Shown piece by piece: positions 1 to 10,900 of a DNA stretch of 30,850 bases. The notes under the pieces are model-generated. The model did not search any database and was not told the origin of the DNA. It saw only the letters and a program-made list of their open reading frames with translations. Each line of letters starts with the position of its first letter. Within the stretch, counting starts at the first letter, position 1. A program made the position numbers and the translations under genes. The DNA is from Sperchopsis tessellata (lineage: Eukaryota > Arthropoda > Insecta > Coleoptera > Hydrophilidae): the NCBI GenBank assembly GCA_033557685.1, contig JAWQRN010000358.1, positions 1-30,850 on the forward strand, written 5' to 3'.

Positions 1-1800
1 GAAATGCATCTGGCACATAGTTTCACTTCCGACATCTTTTTCTGCATCATAGGTTGTTGTTTCTAATAATTAAAAATTCTCAAATTTTTTTTTAATTGTT
101 TTACAAGATGAAGTATTTTCAATATGTGTATTCTATGCCAAAGTTTATTTGCATACGCCCAGAAATTAATTTTTTCATTGGTTAATTCATTGGCTTCTAC
201 ACACTTTAATATGTTTTTTTGAATTTTTTTATGTGTCTAAATCTGTATTATACTGAATATAGCTTCGTTTCAATGCCCTCATTTTGAGATTACTTAAATG
301 TCCAAGGTGAAGCTCATTTAGTGCTTGACTTTGTGAAGACTTGGAAATAATTGCTTGAATGTCCATCAAAATGCAACATACCTGTAATGAATATTTCCCT
401 TTATTGTTAGTTTTCGATGGTTTTGAACCTATTAATTCATGATATTTTTAAAAAATTTGGATCTTTATTTATTTCATCTGCAATAGATTATCTGAACTAC
501 TTTCGAATGAAAATCTATAACAAAAATCTGAATTGCCAATTAAACCCTAGAGGTAAAATAGCATAGAATAGGCAAATAATTTTGGATAAGGCACAGGAAA
601 GTACAAGAAATATATCAGAACAAAAATTTAGATAACAGATAATAACAAAAGAAATGTTGACTCGGAACAGTTTATAGGCACGTTTTAAAACTAGAACGAT
701 AAAAAAAGTAGGTAGTTGTGAGCTAACTCGAAATTTTATTTTACATTATAAGGTGATGTTAGCGAATTTTGTGAATGACACTTCTCTGTTGTACACAGGT
801 GGAGCAAAAGAATATAAATACCACCGCATCTAAGAGTTTTATATACATTCAATTTTCAAAGCCTCGAATTGATTAAGTCCTCATTATAAGAGGAAAGAAT
901 CGGTCAAAAATTGTCGTGTTATATTCGTGACAATAGAGTATTTGCAAGCCCTCTACTTCCGAAAATATAGACTCCATAACCAGTTTCCACAAAGCTGGTG
1001 CATTGTTAATGTCATACATTAGTCTGTTAACATGATATAGACCTTTGATTGTATTAATTGTAGTCATTTTGATCTATTTTCCAATACTTTCATGTGAAGA
1101 TGAACCTTACATATGTCAAATTTACAAAATATCGCACCGCTTACCACTTTTGCAATTGGATGTTCCTCTGATTGTATTTAATTTTATCTTATAGTCACCG
1201 CAAATGCTTTTAGAACCATCATGTTTTATGACTGAAACAAAAGATTTTCAAGTCCTTCTAATTATCCGTTTCTGCATCAACTCGTTTTTTGATAGCATGT
1301 GGAATTGTTTGGCCCTTGCAATGAACATTTTTTTAAAATAAATAAATTTCAAACCGCTTTTGTTCCCAATCTCTTTGATGAAAATGTCTATATTCTTTTG
1401 TTACTTATTCTACTTGTTTAGGACTATAGGTTACCTTTGAGGTTTTGCCTAAATTAATAATGATATTAAAAAATCAATTACCCAAGATTCTACTATGCTC
1501 TGTAAGGTTAGACGAAATTTGTTAAATTTTGTACTAAAAAAGAATGAGTAGGTGGTTTCGGTGTCCACTTCCATTTTCACAGATTTATTTTTAATATGAA
1601 CAGTAACTTGATGTTATCTTCTGGTTCCTAACTGAACTTATTTGAAGAAATTGTGCAACATTAGTAACAGTACTCTCATCCGCTTTTTCAGAATATTAAG
1701 AGAAGTCCTACTTTCCCACATGCTTTACATTTGGTATTTGAGTCGTTCCATTTGAAATCAACACAAAAATATTGTTTTTCAACCCAACATTTTTATATTT
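1..1800 (-). mobile_element. Ty3/gypsy LTR retrotransposon remnant (zinc knuckle-PR-RT-IN)
   Basis: Read on the minus strand, domains appear in the normal gag-pol order but in several frames. A zinc-knuckle-like CKACGKVG stretch lies near 1690-1720, with the expected His replaced by Leu. A protease-like KMEVDT lies near 1550-1590. Reverse transcriptase pieces follow at about 870-1300: SICGDYK, then GLYHVNRL and INNAPA near 960-1050; the position of the YxDD catalytic box reads YCHE, so the enzyme is dead. An integrase zinc-binding-like part (LNELHLGHLSNLKMRALKRS, about 255-330) is followed by a segment with NKLWHRIHI near 95-130. Four domains in about 1.75 kb means large internal deletions, with RNase H missing or unrecognisable. 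No LTRs were identified and the left end leaves the window. It sits antisense in a TBCD intron. The identity rests on motif recognition only. Confidence 0.75.
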
Positions 1801-2121
1801 TTATGAAACTTTGTACATTTTATCAGTAATATTAAATTAGACTTTTTCCAAAATTTCAGAAATATACATCTAGTAGTTGCCATAAAATTGATATTCTATG
1901 TTGGTTTACGTTTATTTTTGATTATTCTATTATGATTATTTGCAGGAAAAACTTTAATTGCGTCAATTCTTAAAATATTCATGAACATGAAGGCTAAATC
2001 TCTGCTGCATGTCTCTTCATATCTACGTAATATCCTAGCAGTATTTGGCAAATGATTTTATACAAATATATAGTGACAAGATGTTTTTGTTCAATAAAAT
2101 TGTGTGACTAACTTTGTACAG
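1801..2121 (+). other. 3' part of an upstream TBCD intron
   Basis: AT-rich sequence between the gypsy remnant and the first TBCD exon in the window. It ends in a CTAAC branch-like motif at 2107-2111 and AG acceptors at 2120-2121 or 2133-2134. Nothing else was recognised. Confidence 0.5.
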
Positions 2122-5100
2122 AGTACTTTTTCAGATGATTGGTTGAATTTATTAGATGAATGTCTAACTTATGAAGTAGCAAACATAAGAAATAGTGCTA
2201 TAGCTGCCTTACCGGCACTATTTATAGAATACTATCAAGATAATATCCAACTTCAAGAAACTATTGTAAAGAAATATGCTGAACAGCTTGGTTGTACAAC
2301 TTCTCAAATTAACCGTCTGGGTCATAGTCTCGCTTTAGGTGTTTTACCAGACTTTATGATTAAGAATCATATAAACTACATTATCAATGCACTATTGGAA
2401 GCCAGTATTGTTACAGTACACACATTAAAATGGGCTGAAAGCAGACGAGATGCTATCAAATCTTTAACAGCTATATGTGTAAGCCTAGAGAATGATATAG
2501 GCGGAGGTAAGATTTTATAATCAAATATTTTCTCAACAGCCTTGTCCTATTACAAAATTGGCCTGGCAATGACAAAATAGAATCCATGTAAACAAATAAT
2601 TAAATCTTTAATAGGTAATTTATGGTTTATTTTTTAGCTTTAACACAAGATCAAATTCACAGAATACTCAATAGTTTCATTGAGGCATTGAATGAATATA
2701 CTCAAGATAATAGGGGTGATATTGGTGCTTGGGTAAGAGAAGCATCGATGACTGGTATGCAAACCTTAACATTGTTGCTAGCAAAAAGAAGTCCAAACAT
2801 TTTGACACCACCTTTAGTTTCCAAAATAGTAACGGACATTGCTCAACAATCTGTAGAAAAAATAGATCGTACAAGAGCTTTGGCTGGAAAAATATTCTAT
2901 AGTTTTATTTATCAGTAAGTACTTAAAATCTGTAATAATTCATTTCGTGGTATGTATATTCCCCATCGTATACAAACATCTTTTTTCTTGTCCTGTCTGT
3001 TGAAAATAAAGTCATCGTGCACAATAGTACTATTTCGGTTAGGACGAGTGCATATTTAAAACATATGAGACTACACCTATTAACATTCAATAAAGTGGAA
3101 CTCAGCATCGTTATCACACTGGCCAGAGATATATTAAACGTTTTTCTTTTATTTTTTGTTAATTCTAAGATATACTTTCCGACCTATTCAAACAAACCCT
3201 GAATACTGTTAATGAGGTATTGCTAAGATATTAGGATGAGCATGTGAGCAAGTGATGGTCGGCTTCAATATACTTGCCTGGTCTACATTCCTTTTAAAAT
3301 AAATTGACTTAACTACTCATTGTATCCTAGATCTACCTCTTTTTAATCATCCTTCACCACACCTAAATATGTATATTTGTTTTGTACTCTCATCGATCAT
3401 TCTTTCCACATCAAATTAGAATATCACTATTCTTCATGCTGTGATTTTTACTATATTTAAACTATTATTTCTAGTGACCCAGAAGTTCCAAACATTCCAA
3501 ATCATAACGCTTTAATAGAAATATTTAATAAAGAAGAATGTGATATGTTAAACTGGAATTCAGCAGCTATAACTTTCCCTAAATTCGTCCAATTAGTAGA
3601 ATTTCCAGATTATACATATTCTATGGTCTTAGGGCTGGTGTCTAGTGTTGGTGGAATGACAGAAACATTGGTATGTTTCCTTTTTTGAATATTTACCATT
3701 TGTAATATATATTTTTTTGTTTGTAGGTCAAAAGTTCTTGCACGGCATTATTTTCATATTTAAAGACTGAATTAGAAAAGAAAGGTACCGCTGAAATTGT
3801 AAGGCTATGTGATATTATTCATGAAGTATTTATCAAATATCAAAAGGTTGATCGAATAACTGTGCCAATGTTTAGATTTTTGGACAAACTCTTCAGCTCT
3901 GGTTGCATTGAAAATGTGATAAATGACACAAATTCAGAATTTCCTCGTAAAAGTTTAAAACTTATACAATTAGAAATTAATGGATGTAAAGATATATACA
4001 AGTTGATTGATGGAATTAATATACTTTGCCAATTTATTCAGGTGAGATTTCTGTAGTTAAAAATGAAATATGCTGTTTTATATAAGGATATTCATAATTA
4101 AAGAAAAAACAGAATGTTGTCCTTTCACAAATTTAATTAATAGCGACCTATTTTGACTATTCAGGCCATTATCAAGTTTGCTATATATTTTGGGCAATGT
4201 GAATACAGCAGGTGCTGTCAGACATTTTGTTTTTTCTTTCTTTTTTTTCTTAAATTAAAGTTTCTCTTATTAATAGTATAGTTTTTGATAATCCAAACCC
4301 AAGTAACAAGTTAGATTCATGATTTTGTATATTAAGACTATTATATCAAATGAAGATATGGAAAGCTAATTATACCAGGGAAATCAAACCTTTAGAAAAT
4401 AAAATTATATTTTTATTCAATAATTGGAATATTATTGGGTTGGCCAAAAAGTCCATTCGGTTTAGGTCACACTAAACTTGTAAGTAGCTAACTTCATTCT
4501 GCTCCTTGCGAATGCATACTCATTAGATACTTAACACATCAACGGAGTTTCACGTGAAATTGCAAAGAGACCGGTTGTATTTTAAGTGTTTGACAACATT
4601 GACACCTCATGCTTTTATATTTAAAAAAAGGCAAGAAAGTGGCAGAAACTTGCAGAATGATATTTACTGTGTATGGAGAGGATGCTGTTGTGCCAGAAGT
4701 TGTTTTCAAGATTTTCAAATTTAACGCAACAATCTACCAGAAGCGTCCAGAATTGGTTAAAATAAAAGGGCATTATATTTCATCGCAACAATGCTAGACC
4801 GCATACTTCTTTGCAGATGCAACAGAAGTTAATGGAGCTTGGCTGAGAAGTTTTGCCGCACCCTCCATATTTACCCAACCTTGTGCCTTCAGATTTTCAC
4901 TTGTTTTTCCTCATCATCATCATGTGTAGGATGTTTTTCTTTCATATTCTATAAAAATCGATTTGTTAATTAAGTAGAATCTGTAACTTTCTTTATTGTA
5001 ATTTTACTTTTACAGATACACAGCGATGTATGTAGCACCGCACTAGTTCAGCTGTCTATATTACTTTGCCATCGACAATCTTATGTTAGAAGATCTACAT

Positions 5101-5291
5101 CAACAAGATTATATGAGTCCTTACTTGTCTATGGTGACAACAGTATAATACCAGCAGAAAATTTGGATGAATGTATGGAAGTTCTCAGCTCGACCAATTG
5201 GGAAGAACCTGTTGATGACGTAAGGCCTATTAGAAATAAATTGTGCACCTTGATGGGGATCAGGGTGCCCGTTCCAAAGAAGAAACCGTAG
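2122..5291 (+). CDS. TBCD: Tubulin-specific chaperone D (tubulin folding cofactor D), C-terminal exons
   Basis: TBCD is a HEAT-repeat cofactor that captures beta-tubulin and, with cofactors E and C and Arl2, assembles alpha/beta-tubulin dimers in the cytosol. Five coding exons are visible: 2122-2506, 2638-2914, 3475-3670, 3727-4041 and 5016-5291. All have GT donors and AG acceptors and phases agree (Ala split at 2506/2638, His split at 2914/3475, then two phase-0 junctions). They give about 482 residues up to TAG at 5289-5291. Family signatures are AESRRD in the first exon, TQDNRGDIGAWVREASMTG in the second (conserved cofactor D C-terminal domain), LGLVSSVGGMTET in the third and a basic tail ending KKKP. 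The first exon could instead start at 2135. The N-terminal half (family total about 1,200 residues) lies left of the window. No stops or frameshifts occur, so it looks functional. Confidence 0.95.
2915..3474 (+). other. TBCD intron
   Basis: Intron between the exons ending at 2914 (CA|GTAAGT) and starting at 3475 (TTTCTAG|T). ORFs inside it are not conserved-looking and no element was recognised. Confidence 0.7.
4120..4200 (-). repeat. Penelope-like element motif, uncertain
   Basis: The minus strand reads TTGATAATGGCCTGAATAGT, then CAAAATAGGTC. This resembles the short conserved motif seen in terminal regions of insect Penelope-like elements, some of which form hammerhead ribozymes. Core bases look degenerate and no Penelope RT was found nearby. 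Low confidence. Confidence 0.2.
4435..4935 (+). mobile_element. Internally deleted mariner (cecropia/Hsmar-like) remnant in last TBCD intron
   Basis: The left end reads TTGGGTTGGCCAAAAAGTCC from 4435, which resembles the terminal repeat of cecropia-type mariners. A transposase N-terminal piece follows from 4609 (LKKGKKVAETCR, then VYGEDAV), as in the mariner helix-turn-helix region. It then jumps to the C-terminal catalytic part near 4785-4905, in another frame: NNARPHTSLQ followed by EVLPHPPY and VPSDFHLF. The middle of the gene, with the first catalytic Asp, is deleted. The second Asp is Asn (HRNN where the family has HDN), there is a TGA in ELG*EVLP, and the last Asp survives. No right terminal repeat was found. 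This is a dead element, oriented like TBCD. Confidence 0.75.
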
Positions 5292-5426
5292 TGATTGTTT
5301 TATCTTACTATAAATACATTAATTATACTAAAACTATTATATAATTTTCATAAATTTTTATATTTATTAATTTTATAACCATTACTGATAAATTATATGA
5401 TTATTGCTTTATTTTTCGTTTTTTTT

Positions 5427-6652
5427 TTAAATACCATTCCTTGTACCTTTAGTAGATAGTTTCTTCATTTCCTTTCCATTGGTCCACAAAAGTTTTCTCT
5501 GTCTTTGAGGCTGTAATAAGATTTTGGTGAGCACTGTAGTGAGTAGGGTCAAATATTTAGCAATATAATACATATTGTTAACCAGAGTGGCAATTTTCCC
5601 ATATTTCCTATCAAAATATTTCTGAACTTTCCTTCGCAAAGCCAGATAGTATGATTTACTTTTTATCAAGTTATGATGCCAAGTATAATTAAAGGAGAAA
5701 TTTTTTAGGGTAATTGCTGTAGAAACATTACACTGCACTTAAGTACTAGTAAAATAGGCGACATTATATGGATTTGTCGGTGAGTTGTTATGGGCATAAG
5801 TTAGATAAAACAGCATTTGATATCACTGAAAGGTGTAAAAGAAAGCATCTGTCAATGTTTCGAGAAATAAATATGTTGCACTGATAATTTTATGGTGACC
5901 AATAAGGAAAGGTATGTTAAACATTTCCAGAAATTTATTTGAAAAACCTTAATAAATAATCACCAAAACTATCCCACCTGGTTCTACACGAAAAATTGGT
6001 GATTCTTCAAGATGTACAGAGGCAATCATAACATTGGTTCTCTACAAGGTCTTTATTTATTCCCATAAGCATCAGAGGCATCAGCAATAATATTCTGGGG
6101 AGCTACAAGGCCACCATCAGGGTAGATACATAAGGTATGTTTTTAAAGATAAAATAGGAATTTAATGTTTTATATCTCAGGAAAAATTAAGCATGCTATG
6201 TAAACTCACGAGAACTTTAGTAGATAGTGTAAATGTTGCATATAGTATAATTACATTTTATTCATAACTATAAGATAAAACAGTATAAATATAAACTAGT
6301 AGAGCTTTCAAACATCTTTCTATCCAGGGGTTCAGTAAAACTTATCATTATATTCCATAGTGTTTATTTCTAATTGATTGATAGAAAATGTTTTAAATTA
6401 AAATTCTAATCCAAAGAAACTGAGTAATTAGATAAATTAACAAGAGCAGAACAAGTATGGTATTATGGTATTATTTTCTGGGCCATATCTGTTGTAGTTT
6501 GAATTATATCCTACCAATGAAGTAAACAGATATATAATCGACATGAACAAAAAAAAACAATACTTACTGTAACTTGGTTGCTGTTACTATTGTTATTGGA
6601 AATCCAGAGTTCTTCACTTAATGTGTAAAATACCATAAGGCGACTTATATCC
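5427..6652 (-). CDS. Possible two-exon hypothetical gene (unrecognised)
   Basis: A 103-codon minus-strand open frame ends at 5427. It is basic and mid-hydrophobic, with LALRRKVQKYF, a Leu/Thr-rich helix-like stretch (KYLTLLTTVLTK) and QPQRQRK near the C-terminus. Upstream on the same strand, an exon-like segment of about 6550-6652 lies between a TTTTCCTCGGTGTTGCAG acceptor and an ACA|GTAAGTATT donor and encodes DISRLMVFYTLSEELWISNN plus an Asn/Ser-rich tail. A phase-0 acceptor (AAGTGCAG) just inside the start of the downstream frame would join them. I do not recognise the product, the acceptor is weak, and no start exon was found. In AT-rich DNA an open frame this long can arise by chance. 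Confidence 0.25.
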
Positions 6653-6692
6653 TGCAACACCGAGGAAAACATATGAGCAGAAGGGTGTGTAC

Positions 6693-6858
6693 TAGTGGTG
6701 GGCACTATCTAATTAAATGAACTATGATAGTATATCGTTAAATATCGTATAGTTTTTTCATTCGAATGAAAAATTTATCGGTAAAATGTATTTGAATAAT
6801 TCAGTAGTGTTTAACTACGAATAGTTCGATAGTTTTTATTCGATGGTTCCCAACATTA
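6693..6858. mobile_element. hAT-type MITE, 166 bp, with 8-bp target duplication
   Basis: The segment begins TAGTGGTGGGCACTATC and ends GATGGTTCCCAACATTA. The reverse complement of the right end, TAATGTTGGGAACCATC, matches the left end at about 12 of 17 positions, forming imperfect terminal inverted repeats of the hAT 'GGTGGGCA' style. It is flanked by an exact 8-bp repeat GTGTGTAC at 6685-6692 and 6859-6866, the duplication length typical of hAT elements. The interior is very AT-rich and contains partial inverted repeats (TTCATTCGAATGAA). It has no coding capacity. Confidence 0.85.
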
Positions 6859-7955
6859 GTGTGTACCATGTTGTCCAAAGTGTATACCAACTTCAGGTTC
6901 AAATGCGATCTCTGCCAATGCATGAATTTAAAATGATGCAGAAAACTTATTTCTATAGAGGAGCCTTTTATAGTCTGGGGTTCTTTCTTGGACAGATTTT
7001 CAAACTAATATGTTATTGTATCAAAATATTACAAATTATGCTGCTTGTTTATTATTGAATTCAAATTTCATTTTATTATATACTTATTTTGATGTTAAAT
7101 ACTTCATTATAGAATAAATTGCAAAATTTATTCCACTACAGGACCAATGGTACAGTACACTTTTAAAATAAAAACAAATTTAAGAACAGTTGTTTTATTA
7201 GTTAACTAGTATCACTGATTAGTAGAATCATGGTAACAGAACTTTTAGTATTTACAAAATATTCACAAGTAGTTATTTAAAAGGTGTTTTATTTGGTCTC
7301 TCGAAAAGTTTTGTTGCTTTTTTCACAATAAATTTATGGCACAGGAGACTATATATAACATAATTGACCGTTCTGTTCGTACATGTAGATGTAAGTGGAT
7401 ATAGTATATTAAATAATGTGGAAGACATTGCCAGAACTCTTGATGTCTTTTAATTCTGAAGAGAATCAATTTTATGTCAACAATATTAGCATCAATTACC
7501 CCAAAGGTTGCAGATATTAATGCAACATAAACATTAAATCTCCGAAAGACCTAATAATTATACTGGTTAAAAACACAAAGTTATTTAACTCAATTTTAAA
7601 ACTAATTAAAAAAACTTAAAAATACAGTATACATACATTTATAATATAGGTATGGTTTATAATCTTCAATAACAGTAAAATAACAAAGTTTAGACTTTGG
7701 TAATTAAAAAATCAACATAAAAAAGCAATGTGTATAGATGCAATAGACAACATAAAAAAATAAATGTGCAATAATAGGAGAGGTATTTTTGGATGGAAAC
7801 CTTGTAGAGGTTATGGAAGGGCTGACTCTCCGTCCACTGTTGTAAGGGACATTTTCAAGGTGAGTAATGTTACATAAAAAATGAACACATTAATCCTTTC
7901 ACTAAGAACCATGGAAATCTATTTTCTTTAATGAGCAATAATGTTTACATTTTGA

Positions 7956-10900
7956 CTAGAAATCAATTCCTTCAGGTAAAGTACCATTTCTTCTAGCAAT
8001 TTCAACATTATGATAATAAATAGAGAAATCAACATAAGGGGTAATTCTCTGATCTGGTCCCAAACCTATATCTATTTCACTATGTGGTTCAGAACTACTC
8101 GTAGTCTGGGTATTATTTGTATTATTACTATTAACAGTAGTGCTGTTACTTTCAATGGTATTGTAGCTGCTTGGTATATTTTGTGTTTGCACCACTGGAT
8201 TGAAAGATACACCAGGATTAGTAGGTGATCGTATGGCATTTGGTAGTAGATAGTTGAAATTACGTACAATCAGTGTTATATCTTCTCGCTTAGCAGCATG
8301 GCTACGAGGTGAATTCAGCATACTCCAATCTTGATGAAGTCGAACAACATGGTCAACAACAGCTTGAGCAACTCCTGTTAACGTGGCTTGTTCTCGAAAC
8401 TGAAAAATATTATTGAGATTCACAATCAAAACTAAAATTAAACAGAAACTTGTTTTAGTTACAGTAGCTACTGTCAAGAAATTTTCTAAAATTATATTAA
8501 ATATGAAAGAAGTTTACTATACCTGTTCATGTACACATTGAGCAATGAACTTGTTAACTTCATCAGTCCCAGTAGCTTCAGCTACAGACCGAAATAATCC
8601 GGATGACATCAGCAACAGAAATCTACAAGATTCATCAATTGCTATACCACCATGTACATCAGGTTCGGATATAATGGGGCTTTGACTAGCTGGACTTAAG
8701 TCTTCAAATTCTTTGTATCCTCCTTTCACCATGTAATTTCCCAAACATCTACTGTTTTCCTGATTGCCTAAATACAAACCTAAAAGAAAAACAAACTGAA
8801 AGTAGAAGCAGTGTATACAATTTTTATAATTTGAATACGTTTGTTCTCGCTGCTTACACTTTCCACTTTTTCAGCTAAAAGTGTACGTATATCTTGCGTA
8901 CACTCAGAGTTAACAACAAGAACAAGGTTAATTAGAAATCTCTTAATAAACTTTTTAAATACATACTTTTCCGCAAGTTATTTGGATTGAGTCCAAGCTG
9001 CGATAACCTCAGTACCTCGTCTTCATTCTTTAAATCATGATCCACACTTAACTGAACCACTTTTAAAACATTATTTGTGTCCGTTTTACACAATAATACT
9101 CTGCAGTTTCCTATGTTTCCAACATATAGCTTTTTGTTATATATTAATGCTAAGGCGGCTGCTGTTCCTGAAGAAAGATCACAGTTAATCTTTTGAATTC
9201 TGTTAACTAGCTCCGGTACTCTTTGGTAGGCCTCATATAAATTTAGTCCGTCGGGTATGCCATATGTAAGGTTAATTTTTTCAGCAAGAAGAGTGTCAAT
9301 ATTTTCCATATAACTTTTTTCAACAGATATGAATGCTTGCCTGGAGTCAAGAATAAAAGGAATAGTTATTTTTAAATTATATGCTAAGTTTAAAATGTAC
9401 AAGTTGATTATGTGTAACATAATTATCCGGAGTGACTATCTCATTTGATGAGTTGAAATAAAAGTCACATTTGAAAATATAAAATAAAGATTAATTTCAG
9501 TTATTCCAATTCAACAGGAGAAGATAAAGTACTAGTGAAGCTTTCAAAATATTTCAGTGGCAAAATAGCAGTACTGCAACTAATAGCAAATAAAATGTTT
9601 GTGAGGGGTACTTTTCCATCAAAATTAAAACACTTCTTCATTATCTCGCTGCACAAAAAATTATTTGAAGATCGTTCAAAAACTTTATTCCCATTTCGAT
9701 TATATCTAATATCTAAAAGGTCACCGAAAAACTTATTCTAAGTAGAACATTAAATTTTTTGGAGAGAAACAACAACAATGACTATATAAAGGGAAGATCT
9801 ATAACAAGGGCAAGTTATAATATAGTACAAGAAGTCTTAACTGGGTTAAGCCTAGGAGAAACTATGATGGCATCTTTCATAGAAAACTATTGACATTATA
9901 AAACATACTATGGAAACACTTGAAAAAACTCTGTTTTCATGGTATCCCATTCCAGTGTTTTGGGACATATTTCTCAAAGAGAAGACAGACTAATAACCAC
10001 TAAGAGGACATTGAGTTTGACTCTAGAGTATGTTCAAGCAGGAGTTCCACAAGGATCAATATAAGTATCACTGTTGTAAATCAACAATTTATCATCGGTT
10101 ATCAAACAAAAAACATCACTTTTTGCAGATTATACTTTCATTCTGGTTTGAATATCAAAGTTATTACATCTAAGTTGATAGAATGCCTAGAGAAATTTGA
10201 AGATTGAATCCTGAAAAATTTGTTTGGATTAAATGCAGACAAGATAGATAATTAGTTTTTCGCTTTGAGATCAACAAGAAGTCACAACGTAAAATATAGA
10301 GATGGCACACTCACCTCAAAGAGCGGGTGTTGCTTTTTAGGTTTGATCTTGGATAGCACGCACAATTGGAAATTGCACACCATTTATTTGTCATAGAGAA
10401 ATGCAGATATATATATACACACATAACATGACACTAAAAATTGCTGAATATAAGAGATATACAGTTCTGGCAAAACTGTATATATCATAAACAAACAAAA
10501 ACCAGAGTCTTGGAATAATTCAATGCAATCGGTCTCACATTTGTGGTTTATAAGATCCTTACCAAAATATTTACGAATCGCCTTAAAGACCAATTTGATT
10601 CTTACCAACCCAAAGAACAGGCAGGTTATTATAACCGATACAGCACTATTGACCACATTCACACTGAGCATGAATTGTTATCTAGATGTAACAAGTTTAA
10701 CCTGGCACTATGATGTGCATTCATAGATTACGAGAAAGCATTTGGCTTGATCAAGACATCTGCAGTTATTAACGATTTGGTCTAAAATGACATTCCATCT
10801 ACCTACATACACCTAATTCAAAACATCTTTAAAAAAGCCACATCAAACGTTGAATTACATCAAGAAACGAAAACTTTTTATATTCAAAAAGGTGTTAGAG

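Larger units (their letters stand above)
5292..7955. other. Intergenic region between convergent TBCD and TAB1
   Basis: TBCD ends at 5291 (+) and TAB1 ends at 7956 (-), so the region holds both 3' UTRs; no clear AATAAA was assigned to either. It carries the hAT-type MITE (6693-6858) and a doubtful two-exon minus-strand model (5427-6652). Around 6050-6180 on the plus strand a short run with IIFWGAT recalls the end of a non-LTR reverse transcriptase but is too decayed to call. I see nothing in 6870-7950. Confidence 0.6.
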
